NCBI GenBank assembly: GCA_934630485.1
Contig: CAKTWD010000082.1
Span: 1-7,294, forward strand
Length of the DNA stretch: 7,294 nt
Direction: 5' to 3'
Origin: an uncultured Eggerthellaceae bacterium
GTDB taxonomy: Bacteria > Actinomycetota > Coriobacteriia > Coriobacteriales > Eggerthellaceae
The notes below the pieces were generated by a model, which saw only the letters and a list, made by a program, of their open reading frames with translations, was not told where the DNA came from and did not search any database. Both the position numbers and the translations under genes were made by a program. Positions 1 through 5,503 of the stretch are shown here, in pieces (position 1 is the stretch's first letter; every line of letters begins with the position of its first letter).

Positions 1-34
1 ATTATCTCGCTGCGCAAGTGTGAATGCGCTTTCG

Positions 35-118
35 TTACAGGGGCGTTGCTTTGCATTCGAGCTGATCTTCACGGGGAGCAAGCAAGTCGTATAAGTTCAC
101 GTGCAGTCCCTTGTAATC
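35..118 (-). other. Displaced C-terminal tail of the DUF6179-like gene (out of frame)
   Basis: Removing one C from the C5 run (positions 119-123, read on the minus strand) joins Cys-Pro of the preceding CDS to a 27-residue tail that starts DYKGLHVNLYDLLAP and ends at a TAA (37-35). Codons in this tail are richer in G/C at the third position than those of the alternative in-frame ending. The join also recreates a C-P-x-Y-x-x-L-x-x-N-L pattern that I associate with DUF6179. It could be a real mutation, a sequencing or assembly error, or (less likely) programmed slippage. Confidence 0.5.
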
Positions 119-695
119 GGGGGCACACTTCCTCGAGCGTAGCTATGCAGCTTTCTGTTGTGAACTGTGAAATATAACGCGTTTCAGTTAGAAGTTGGTC
201 GAGCCACGCTTGAACGTAGTCGATGCCCAAAAGGCTTTCGCTGATGGGAAGGCTAAGCTGGTACTGAATATTGCCCAGTGGCACTTCATGCGCGGCGAAG
301 TATGTATCGTAAAGCGCCTTGAGGTTTCCGAAGTCTGCAAGTGAATCGCGAAGGGCGACGTTGTTGATGGGAGGCATGATCACGCAGATCTCGCGCCATG
401 TCTCTAGCGCGTGGTCAACGCGAATTGCCAATTCGACTTGCTTGCGTTGAAAGAGCTTGTCCGGGTCTTGTTCGGCTAATTCTTCTAGCGTTTTGGGATT
501 GTTGCTATCGCGAATGCCCAGCACAAACGACAGTGATTCTAGAATTTGCGACGCCACAAGTTTTGATACCGACCCCGTGCTTCCCATTGTGTAAAGCCGA
601 ATGAACTTGCGATACAGGTGGTAGAAGTTTTCGAAGGCCTTTTGCTGAACCGCGCGCTTGGCTTGGTTTGCGACTGGATTTGCGAGGCTATTCAT
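69..695 (-). CDS. DUF6179-like protein, probably frameshifted near its C-terminus
   Basis: This 208-residue soluble protein has no signal peptide or membrane segment. It resembles, from memory, the DUF6179 family of unknown function: a conserved stretch with RLYTMGSTGSVSK (residues 33-45), TWREICVIMPPINN (99-112), AHEVPLGNIQYQLSLPI (135-151) and LLGIDYVQAWLDQLL (155-169). The ATG at 695 is supported by GGGAGGA at 701-707, five bases upstream. The start overlaps the stop of the upstream DUF6323-like gene by 8 nt, so the two are probably translationally coupled. After Cys191-Pro192 the annotated frame runs through rare-looking codons (CGA, TTA, ATA) to a TGA at 69. The +1-shifted frame instead reads DYKGLHVNLYDLL, which looks like the expected family ending and stops at 35. 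The intact product would then be about 219 residues. Family assignment is moderately sure; function is unknown. Confidence 0.75.
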   Translation of the reverse strand: MNSLANPVANQAKRAVQQKAFENFYHLYRKFIRLYTMGSTGSVSKLVASQILESLSFVLGIRDSNNPKTLEELAEQDPDKLFQRKQVELAIRVDHALETWREICVIMPPINNVALRDSLADFGNLKALYDTYFAAHEVPLGNIQYQLSLPISESLLGIDYVQAWLDQLLTETRYISQFTTESCIATLEEVCPRLQGTARELIRLACSP

Positions 696-1227
696 AGTTG
701 TCCTCCCACGATTCGCTATCCCATCCGGGTGCGTATTCGTCGTACTCCCAGTCTTCGTTATTCCAGCAATATGTTGCGCCTGTTTCGTTTTGAGCTAGCT
801 CTTCGGAAAGGGTTGGCTGCCTGAAACGGGAAGATGCGACCAGCTCGAACGAGTCAAGGTGTTCTATGCAACCCTGTTTTCGAATGGTTTCGCTGACAAT
901 CAATTCGGCAATTTCCTGATCGTCGATAGCGGGGTCGACGATGTCGCGGGTCTCATAGAACAAGGCGATTGCCGACTGAGCTGCCTGTGCGAATTCGTTG
1001 GGGTGAATTATCTCGCTGCTTGCAAGCTCTTCAAACAAGAAGCAGAGCCCCCATGAGTCGAACTCCAAACGTTCGCTCTTCGCTAGCCCTTCCTTTCGCT
1101 GCGTTTCCAACTGCGAGATTTGCGTTGGGGAAAGGTTGATGCCGTGGGATTTCAATACGTCCATTGTTCGCAAGGGGATCGAGCTCTGCTCGAGCATGAA
1201 ACTTGAAAGCGGAAATAATGCGTTCAT
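688..1227 (-). CDS. DUF6323-like protein of unknown function
   Basis: This encodes a 179-residue cytoplasmic protein. The pattern of ISQLETQRKEGLAKSERLEF (residues 37-56), SSEIIHPNEFAQ (70-81), IALFYETRDIVD (87-98) and IDDQEIAELI (101-110) resembles, from memory, the DUF6323 family. That family typically sits beside DUF6179, as here. The last ~25 residues are an unusual acidic, Trp/Tyr-rich tail (EDWEYDEYAPGWDSESWED). The ATG at 1227 is preferred because GAAGGAG (1232-1238) lies four bases upstream and a promoter sits just behind it. The frame stays open to an ATG at 1389, but that start would cover the promoter and adds Arg-rich, low-plausibility sequence. The gene is first in a two-gene operon and overlaps its partner by 8 nt. 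No enzymatic motif is visible, and I cannot assign a function. Confidence 0.78.
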   Translation of the reverse strand: MNALFPLSSFMLEQSSIPLRTMDVLKSHGINLSPTQISQLETQRKEGLAKSERLEFDSWGLCFLFEELASSEIIHPNEFAQAAQSAIALFYETRDIVDPAIDDQEIAELIVSETIRKQGCIEHLDSFELVASSRFRQPTLSEELAQNETGATYCWNNEDWEYDEYAPGWDSESWEDNYE

Positions 1228-1231
1228 GGCA

Positions 1232-1238
1232 CTCCTTC
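1232..1238 (-). promoter_or_regulatory. Ribosome binding site deciding the DUF6323-like start
   Basis: GAAGGAG is followed by TGCC and then the ATG at 1227. This near-ideal site selects the 179-residue product over the longer open frame that reaches 1389. Confidence 0.8.
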
Positions 1239-1255
1239 GATTGGTCGGATAATGC

Positions 1256-1284
1256 CTAATACACCCATTCAACAGCTGGAACAA
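1256..1284 (-). promoter_or_regulatory. Promoter of the DUF6323/DUF6179 operon
   Basis: Read on the minus strand, TTGTTC (1284-1279) is separated by 17 bp from TATTAG (1261-1256). Transcription would begin near 1249, giving a leader of about 20 nt that includes the GAAGGAG site. The fit to a sigma-70-type promoter is good but not perfect. Confidence 0.5.
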
Positions 1285-1456
1285 GACTGAAAACCGAAGG
1301 CGAAACGTGGTAATGTAAGCACCATCGGATGCGGAAAATCGCCATAGTTCACTGCATGGTAAGTCGCGTCCGTGGGCGATGGTGCCCATGCGAATACATC
1401 TTAGGGGATGTCTTTTTGGTCATTGTTCTTTAGGGAACGGTTAATTGCATAGCGTT
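1285..1456. other. Divergent intergenic region with a wide inverted repeat and a weak hairpin
   Basis: This stretch between two divergent promoters holds no convincing gene. It contains a perfect 9-bp inverted repeat, GCACCATCG (1319-1327) and CGATGGTGC (1377-1385), 49 nt apart. A small hairpin (ACATCT/GGATGT around 1397-1412) is followed by CTTTTT and resembles a weak plus-strand terminator. Together these could be a small plus-strand RNA or a shared operator, but neither is proven. Confidence 0.35.
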
Positions 1457-1484
1457 TTGAAAAAGGCCATATCAGGGCTATGTG
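1457..1484 (+). promoter_or_regulatory. Candidate promoter of the methyltransferase gene
   Basis: TTGAAA (1457-1462) lies 16 bp before TATGTG (1479-1484), so transcription would start near 1491. A 6-bp inverted repeat, CATAGC (1448-1453) and GCTATG (1477-1482), brackets it and might be an operator. If this promoter is used, the upstream ATG at 1480 is not transcribed, which supports the start at 1540. Confidence 0.4.
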
Positions 1485-1539
1485 TTATTGCGCCGTTCCA
1501 ACCCTGTTTTCACTAGTAGCTCAACGAACAGGAACAACA

Positions 1540-2262
1540 ATGAACGATTTCCCAAAAGCGAACAGCTTCGATATCAACCTTGTCCGCTCGAAGATCATGG
1601 GTCCCAACCCGCTTAAGCTCTGCGAGGAGCTGCTTCGCTGCGCCGATCTTGCGGAAGGCTCACGTGTGTGCGACCTTGGATCCGGCACCGGCATCACAAG
1701 CGTGATGCTCGCTCGCGAGTACGGGTTTGACGTCTATGCCGTCGATTTATGGAGCGACCCCGTCGAAAATCGCGCGTTCTTTCGGCGGATGGGTGTGCCA
1801 GATGGGCAGATTCACCCTGTACAGGCCGATGCCTTGGAAGGTTTGCCATTTGAGCCGTGTTATTTCGACGCGGTGGTCAGCATCGATTCGTACAATTATT
1901 TCGGTCGCGACCCCCGGTATTTGGGCGAAAAGCTTCTTCCCTATGTGAAGCCTGGCGGGAAGATCTACCTCTCCATTCCTGGCATGATACGCGACTGCCA
2001 CGATTGCCTCCCAGAATGCCTGCTTGCATCGTGGACTCCCGAGCAACTTGAATATATGCACGACATGCAGTGGTGGCGAGCCATGATCGGAAAGACCCAA
2101 GGAGTGCAGATTGAAGATATGCACGAAATGGAGTGCACGCGCGAGGCGTGGACCGACTGGATTGCCTGCGAAAACGAGTATGCGCGTGGTGATAGGGCGG
2201 CAGTCGAAGCTGGTGCGCTTGACTACTTGAACACCATTGCGGCCACGTTGGTCAAAGAATAA
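1540..2262 (+). CDS. Class I SAM-dependent methyltransferase
   Basis: This 240-residue cytoplasmic enzyme is predicted to transfer a methyl group from S-adenosylmethionine; the acceptor is unknown. Motif I is VCDLGSGTG (residues 43-51), the ribose-binding acidic residue is Asp69 in YAVDLW, motif III holds Asp97 (VQADALEGLPF), motif IV is FDAVVSIDSYNYFG (109-122), and VKPGGKIYLSIPG (136-148) forms the late strand. The opening NLVRSKIMGPNPLKL (13-27) and the C-terminal REAWTDWIACENEYA (201-215) match a family commonly annotated only as class I methyltransferase or cyclopropane-synthase-like. The ATG at 1540 follows AGGAA with suitable spacing; an in-frame ATG at 1480 coincides with the predicted -10. 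The gene stands alone between its own promoter and a terminator. The fold is certain; the substrate cannot be inferred from the neighbours. Confidence 0.92.
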   Translation: MNDFPKANSFDINLVRSKIMGPNPLKLCEELLRCADLAEGSRVCDLGSGTGITSVMLAREYGFDVYAVDLWSDPVENRAFFRRMGVPDGQIHPVQADALEGLPFEPCYFDAVVSIDSYNYFGRDPRYLGEKLLPYVKPGGKIYLSIPGMIRDCHDCLPECLLASWTPEQLEYMHDMQWWRAMIGKTQGVQIEDMHEMECTREAWTDWIACENEYARGDRAAVEAGALDYLNTIAATLVKE

Positions 2263-2285
2263 GGCGCTTGAAACAGCGTTGTACG

Positions 2286-2324
2286 CGAGGGTGGGCGATT
2301 ATTCGCTCGCCCTCGTTTGGTTTT
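2286..2324 (+). terminator. Rho-independent terminator after the methyltransferase gene
   Basis: A 12-bp stem (2286-2297 with 2304-2315, including two G-T wobbles) closes a six-base loop ATTATT and is followed by TTTGGTTTT. It lies 24 nt past the stop codon and isolates the methyltransferase from the next operon. Confidence 0.85.
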
Positions 2325-2374
2325 GGGTCGACCTTGGTGCCCGACGCCTCGTTTGAATTTGCTCGAAATCTTAC

Positions 2375-2404
2375 TTGCATAACTGTGCATAGTGTATATA
2401 TACT
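2375..2404 (+). promoter_or_regulatory. Promoter of the regulator-ABC transporter operon
   Basis: TTGCAT (2375-2380) is followed after 18 bp by TATACT (2399-2404), placing the transcript start near 2411. TATATA (2397-2402) at 16 bp is an alternative -10. The region also carries ACTGTGC twice, exactly 20 bp apart (2382-2388 and 2402-2408). Confidence 0.6.
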
Positions 2405-2425
2405 GTGCTTACCGGTTATATACAC
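2392..2425 (+). promoter_or_regulatory. Candidate operator for the GntR/YtrA-type regulator
   Basis: A perfect 9-bp inverted repeat, GTGTATATA (2392-2400) and TATATACAC (2417-2425), has a 16-bp spacer. It spans the -10 element and the likely transcript start, so a dimeric repressor bound here would block transcription. GTGTA...TACAC half-sites are in keeping with YtrA-type operators as I recall them. The regulator encoded directly downstream is the obvious ligand (inference). Confidence 0.6.
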
Positions 2426-2437
2426 GAAAGGCTAATC

Positions 2438-2818
2438 GTGGACATCATCATTTCGAACACAAGCGATAAGCCCATTTACGAGCAGATCTCGTCGCAAATC
2501 AGAAGTCAGATCCTTTCAGGCACTTTGATATGCGGCGAAAAGCTTCCTTCCATCAGGGCTCTGGCAAGCGGAATCGGGGTGAGCGTCATCACCACCAAAC
2601 GTGCTTATTCCGATCTGGAAGCCGAGGGTTTCATCGAAACCGTGCAAGGCAAGGGTTGCTTCGTAGCTTCGGGAAATCACGAGATGCTGCGCGAAGAGCA
2701 GTTGAAACACGTTGAGGGATTGCTTGATCAAGCGGTAACGCAGGCGTCTGAACTAGGTGTATCGCGTGCGGAGTTGCACGAAATGCTTGATTTGGTTGCA
2801 GGTGAAGAGTTCGAGTAA
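2438..2818 (+). CDS. GntR-family transcriptional regulator, YtrA type
   Basis: This is a short (126-residue) DNA-binding repressor with an N-terminal winged helix-turn-helix: KPIYEQISSQIRSQI (residues 11-25), KLPSIRALASGIGVSV (35-50), TTKRAYSDLEAEGFIETVQG (52-71) and the wing GKGCFV (71-76). Only about 50 helical residues follow (REEQLKHVEGLLDQAVTQA onward), enough for dimerisation but not for a ligand domain. This size is typical of YtrA-type GntR proteins, which usually control an adjacent ABC transporter. The GTG at 2438 is chosen because AAAGG lies about eight bases upstream and the protein then begins with the family's VDIIIS strand. The open frame extends to an ATG at 2405, but that start lies in front of the predicted transcript start. 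It is first in the operon, with 23 nt to the ATPase. Confidence 0.9.
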   Translation: MDIIISNTSDKPIYEQISSQIRSQILSGTLICGEKLPSIRALASGIGVSVITTKRAYSDLEAEGFIETVQGKGCFVASGNHEMLREEQLKHVEGLLDQAVTQASELGVSRAELHEMLDLVAGEEFE

Positions 2819-2841
2819 GACGCAAGGAAAGAGAGAATCTC

Positions 2842-3720
2842 ATGACGAATCTTTTAGATATACGCCGCGTGAGTCGTAAGGTAAGCGATTCGTTCTCGTT
2901 GCGCGACGTAAGCCTTTCGGTGGCGCCGGGCGAGATCGTCGGATTCGTTGGCGCAAATGGTGCCGGCAAGACAACGACAATTCGAGTGGCCTTAGGCCTG
3001 CAACATGTTGAGGCGGGCGAAATCGAGCTTTTCGGGGAGCCGTTTGGTACCGATTCTTCCGACGAGGCTCAGCGTCGGGTTCGCGCTCGAATAGGCCTGG
3101 TGCTTGACACGTGCCCGTTTCCTTCGGAATTACGCATCGATCAGGTGGTGACATGCCTGAAGCCTGCTTTTCCGCAATGGGACGATTCGGCGTTCAGCTC
3201 GCTTATTAAGCAGTTTGGCATTAATCCGAAAACGAAGGTAAAGGAACTCTCTCGCGGTATGGGCATGAAGCTGCAGATCGCGGTTGCATTATCACACGGT
3301 ACCGACCTGTTGCTTTTGGATGAAGCCACCGCTGGTCTTGATCCGCTTGCGCGCGACGAGATCCTGGATATGCTGCAGGCATTTGTGGGCGAGGGCGAAC
3401 GAGGCGTGCTGCTCTCAAGTCACATCACGACCGATTTGGAACGAATCGCCGACCGTGTGGTGGGAATCGATGAAGGCCAAATCGTCTTCGACGTGCCGCG
3501 CGAAACTATCACCGACACCGTTGGCATTGCGCGTTGCACGGTTGCGCAGGTTGAGAAAATCCTCGAATGCGTTCCGGGTTCGCGCGTGATGAAACATGAA
3601 TTCAACTGCGATGTGTTTGTGCCCAACCGCCTTGAATTCATCCAGGCGTTTCCCGAAATTGCTTGCGATCGCGCAAACGTTGGCGATTACCTGCATTTCA
3701 TGTTGAAAGGGGGCCGCTAA
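2842..3720 (+). CDS. ABC transporter ATP-binding protein
   Basis: This 292-residue ATPase subunit would drive the adjacent membrane protein. Walker A is GANGAGKTT (residues 37-45), the ABC signature is LSRGM (136-140), Walker B is LLLLDE with Asp160 and Glu161, the D-loop is GLD (165-167), and the switch histidine is His194 in SSHIT. At the Q-loop position the sequence reads IGLVLDTCPF, so Asp89 takes the place of the usual Gln. The 80 residues after the ATPase core form a C-terminal extension common in ABC-2 type exporters. The stop codon overlaps the permease ATG (TAATG), and the YtrA-type regulator precedes it, so this is a dedicated exporter unit. Such systems are linked in Firmicutes to cell-wall antibiotic or envelope stress, but the substrate here is unknown. 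Confidence 0.93.
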   Translation: MTNLLDIRRVSRKVSDSFSLRDVSLSVAPGEIVGFVGANGAGKTTTIRVALGLQHVEAGEIELFGEPFGTDSSDEAQRRVRARIGLVLDTCPFPSELRIDQVVTCLKPAFPQWDDSAFSSLIKQFGINPKTKVKELSRGMGMKLQIAVALSHGTDLLLLDEATAGLDPLARDEILDMLQAFVGEGERGVLLSSHITTDLERIADRVVGIDEGQIVFDVPRETITDTVGIARCTVAQVEKILECVPGSRVMKHEFNCDVFVPNRLEFIQAFPEIACDRANVGDYLHFMLKGGR

Positions 3721-4388
3721 TGCTGGCTTCTGTGAGATCCGAATTGGCAATCATGCGCACCATGGCTGTATCCTTCGGTATCATGTGTGTGATCGTGTGC
3801 ATATTCATGTGCTTTGGAATGGGTTCGTATGCGGGGGCATCTGCGGCGTGCGCCATGGTTCCGATGCTCGTGATGTTCTCGCTGCTGGGTTACGACGATC
3901 GGAATGACTGGCTGCGTTATCGATGCGCGCTTCCTTTTTCGCGTCATGATATCGTCATCGGGCGTTATGCAACGATACTCATCTGCTCGGCGATTGCGGT
4001 TGTGGTTATTTTTGTCGTCACTATGGTATGCATGTCGGTTTTTCCGCTTTTCGGCGTGGCGATAGAAAAGGCCCCAGCTTCCGAGATCTTTGCAGCGTGC
4101 CTAGCTTCAACGTTTGTCGTGTTGGGGATGGTGTCCCTCGCGCAGCCGTTCTCAATTAAGTTCGGTAGCACACAGGGCGCGCGTTATATTTCTTATGCGC
4201 TTATGCTTGTTGGATGTCTTATTTTCGTCGCTTCTCGATTTGCATTGCCCGAAGCGTTTAGCGGCCTTGGCGATTGGGTGGTTCTTCATCCAGTGCTTTC
4301 ACTGATCGTTTTGATCGTGATCTCGTTAGCGATTTATACAATGAGCTGCATGATCAGCATCCGTATTCTTCAAAAGAAAGATCTTTAG
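3720..4388 (+). CDS. ABC-2 type transporter permease
   Basis: This 222-residue integral membrane protein has six predicted helices, at about residues 14-34, 38-57, 83-110, 124-143, 155-173 and 189-210. The cytoplasmic segment DDRNDWLRYRCALPFSRHDI (59-78), particularly NDW...LPFSR, and the ending SIRILQKKDL are hallmarks of the ABC2_membrane_5-like permease family. The ATG at 3720 shares its A with the ATPase stop (TAATG) and follows AAAGGGGG, indicating translational coupling. The open frame begins earlier, at 3663, inside the ATPase gene, but that part is not protein-like for this family. With the ATPase it should form an exporter in which two copies of each subunit assemble. A terminator follows at 4508. 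Confidence 0.9.
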   Translation: MLASVRSELAIMRTMAVSFGIMCVIVCIFMCFGMGSYAGASAACAMVPMLVMFSLLGYDDRNDWLRYRCALPFSRHDIVIGRYATILICSAIAVVVIFVVTMVCMSVFPLFGVAIEKAPASEIFAACLASTFVVLGMVSLAQPFSIKFGSTQGARYISYALMLVGCLIFVASRFALPEAFSGLGDWVVLHPVLSLIVLIVISLAIYTMSCMISIRILQKKDL

Positions 4389-4507
4389 TTTTCAGAGAGT
4401 GGGAACCTATCAGACTCTGATTCAGGGGCATCGAACGAGCTTCTTATGGGGCGGTTCGGTGCCTTTGCTGTTTCGCTCGCCTTGTCCTTTCACGATTTGG
4501 GTGCTCT
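4389..4507. other. Intergenic stretch with a 13-bp palindrome
   Basis: No gene is visible here. The only structure is a perfect odd palindrome, ATCAGACTCTGAT (4409-4421, centred on one C), about 20 nt past the permease stop, plus a related TCAGAG/CTCTGA pair (4392-4397 and 4415-4420). The operon terminator follows directly. This is the likely zone where the transporter operon ends and the conjugation-type module begins. Confidence 0.4.
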
Positions 4508-4546
4508 GCCTCAATGGGTTTCAGCCCCTTGAGGCTTTTTGATTTT
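4508..4546 (+). terminator. Rho-independent terminator of the transporter operon
   Basis: GCCTCAA (4508-4514) pairs with TTGAGGC (4529-4535). GGG/CCC pairs extend the stem inside one mismatch, around a TTTCAG loop. TTTTTGATTTT follows. It lies 120 nt after the permease stop and just before the next promoter. Confidence 0.8.
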
Positions 4547-4551
4547 GGTGC

Positions 4552-4580
4552 TTGCGCGTTTTGTTTTCGGATGCTAGAGT
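4552..4580 (+). promoter_or_regulatory. Promoter of the clpP-virD4 module (extended -10)
   Basis: TTGCGC (4552-4557) is spaced 17 bp from TAGAGT (4575-4580), and TGC directly before the -10 makes it an extended -10 element. Transcription would start near 4587, just past the preceding terminator. That leaves about 210 nt of leader before the protease start. Confidence 0.55.
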
Positions 4581-4586
4581 GTGCCT

Positions 4587-4780
4587 CACCCGAGGGTCAC
4601 AAGACCCGTCTCCCGGCAAATAGGTGCTATCGCCTATAGAGGAGTTGCTGGTACTACTTGCCAGGTACCAGATTTTCCAAACCACAACCTCATAACGGAA
4701 GTGTATGCGCATGACGGCTCATGCTAGCTCGTCGTCTGTGCACCCGTTCTATCGCGTTGCTGGTTGTCATGTCTTTTACC
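4587..4780 (+). ncRNA. Candidate structured leader RNA upstream of clpP
   Basis: Four compact hairpins follow one another. GGGTC-ACAA-GACCC is at 4594-4607, extendable by GA/TC with one bulge. ATAGGTG-CTAT-CGCCTAT is at 4620-4637. CTGGTAC, a 10-nt loop and GTACCAG lie at 4648-4671, followed by ATTTTCC. GCATGA-CGGC-TCATGC is at 4709-4724. CTGG (4648-4651) can pair instead with CCAG at 4661-4664, so the third hairpin has two exclusive forms. A CTCC (4610-4613) can also pair with GGAG (4641-4644) around the second hairpin. I do not recognise a known riboswitch. It could be an attenuator, a cis-regulatory RNA or an independent small RNA. Confidence 0.4.
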
Positions 4781-4797
4781 CTCGGAAGGAACTCATA

Positions 4798-5394
4798 ATG
4801 AGTGAGCATGCATTTGTTTATCAACCTCAAATCATTCGCGAAACCGCAGAAGGTCTTAATCGTCTTGACATTAGGGACGAGATGCTGGGAAAGCGACAGC
4901 TTGAGCTTATGACCTCCGTGAACGCGGAATCGTGCGCGGTGGTTATCCGTGGTTTGTTGCATCTCCAGCGCGAAAACCCCACGGCGCCTATCACGCTTTA
5001 CATCAACAGCCCCGGTGGCGAAGTTCAGTCCGGCCTGGCACTTTATGACGTAATGCAGGCTGTAAGTTGCCCCATTCGCACCGTTTGCTTGGGCATGGCC
5101 GCAAGCATGGCGGCGTTGCTGTTCATTGCAGGCGACGATCGCGAGATCCTGCCCCATAGCCGCGTCATGATCCACGACCCGCTGATTGGCGTTGGCACTG
5201 GCGGCAGCGCGCTGTCCGTGAAAGCAAGGGCGGACGATCTTATGCGTATCCGAGACATTACTGCTGGCGTTATCGCACGTCACAGCGGTATGCCTATCGA
5301 ACGCGTTTTCGAGCTTACGGCTTCCGATACTTACTTCGAGGCAGAAGAAGCCGTCGAAGCGGGTCTTGCCGACCGCATCATCACGAAGCTTTAG
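4798..5394 (+). CDS. clpP: ClpP-type serine protease (peptidase family S14)
   Basis: This 198-residue protease subunit belongs to the ClpP family, which assembles into barrels fed by AAA+ unfoldases. The complete catalytic triad is visible: Ser103 in GMAASMAALL (the GxxASM-type motif), His126 in SRVMIHDPL, and Asp177 in TASDTYF. The oxyanion-strand signature is YINSPGGEVQSG (residues 68-79). It is close to usual ClpP length. The ATG at 4798 is chosen because GGAAGGAA (4784-4791) precedes it and the protein then begins where ClpP cores begin. An in-frame ATG at 4705 would add 31 poorly conserved residues and lies inside the structured leader. It heads a unit with a VirD4-type ATPase, so it is probably a mobile-element copy rather than the housekeeping one. 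No Clp ATPase is visible nearby, and it may borrow host ClpX or ClpC (inference). Confidence 0.92.
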   Translation: MSEHAFVYQPQIIRETAEGLNRLDIRDEMLGKRQLELMTSVNAESCAVVIRGLLHLQRENPTAPITLYINSPGGEVQSGLALYDVMQAVSCPIRTVCLGMAASMAALLFIAGDDREILPHSRVMIHDPLIGVGTGGSALSVKARADDLMRIRDITAGVIARHSGMPIERVFELTASDTYFEAEEAVEAGLADRIITKL

Positions 5395-5503
5395 GGACTC
5401 GACTGTCCTTATCGTTGCCGTGATGCGTCCAAGCCGTGTCGTAGGCATTTCGATTTCACCATCCATCAGCAAAAACTCAATCACGCAGAGAGCGAGATAA
5501 ACA
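5395..5503 (+). other. Spacer between clpP and the VirD4-like gene
   Basis: I see no gene, clear promoter or terminator in these 109 bases. The two genes are probably co-transcribed from 4552. Confidence 0.4.

Noticed and set aside
1..72. A minus-strand GTG at 72 (GTGA overlap with the stop) and an ATG at 56, both open to the left edge
   Set aside because: Neither has a ribosome binding site, the fragments are under 25 codons, and the frameshift-corrected DUF6179-like tail already covers 35-118. The first 34 bases hold no supportable feature.
1..1026. ATTATCTCGCTGC occurs at 1-13 and again at 1007-1019
   Set aside because: One 13-bp match is near what chance gives in 7 kb. It falls inside the DUF6323-like coding sequence and does not continue beyond a short gapped GCAAG, so it is not a convincing duplication.
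2516..3154. Several 60-110 codon minus-strand frames across the regulator and ATPase genes
   Set aside because: They overlap genes with clear family motifs on the plus strand and show no start signals or domains of their own.
4705..4797. N-terminal extension of ClpP from the ATG at 4705 (31 more residues)
   Set aside because: CGGAAG before 4705 is a possible site, but the residues are not ClpP-like, the stretch forms a hairpin at 4709-4724, and the start at 4798 has the better GGAAGGAA site. It might still be a propeptide or leader peptide.
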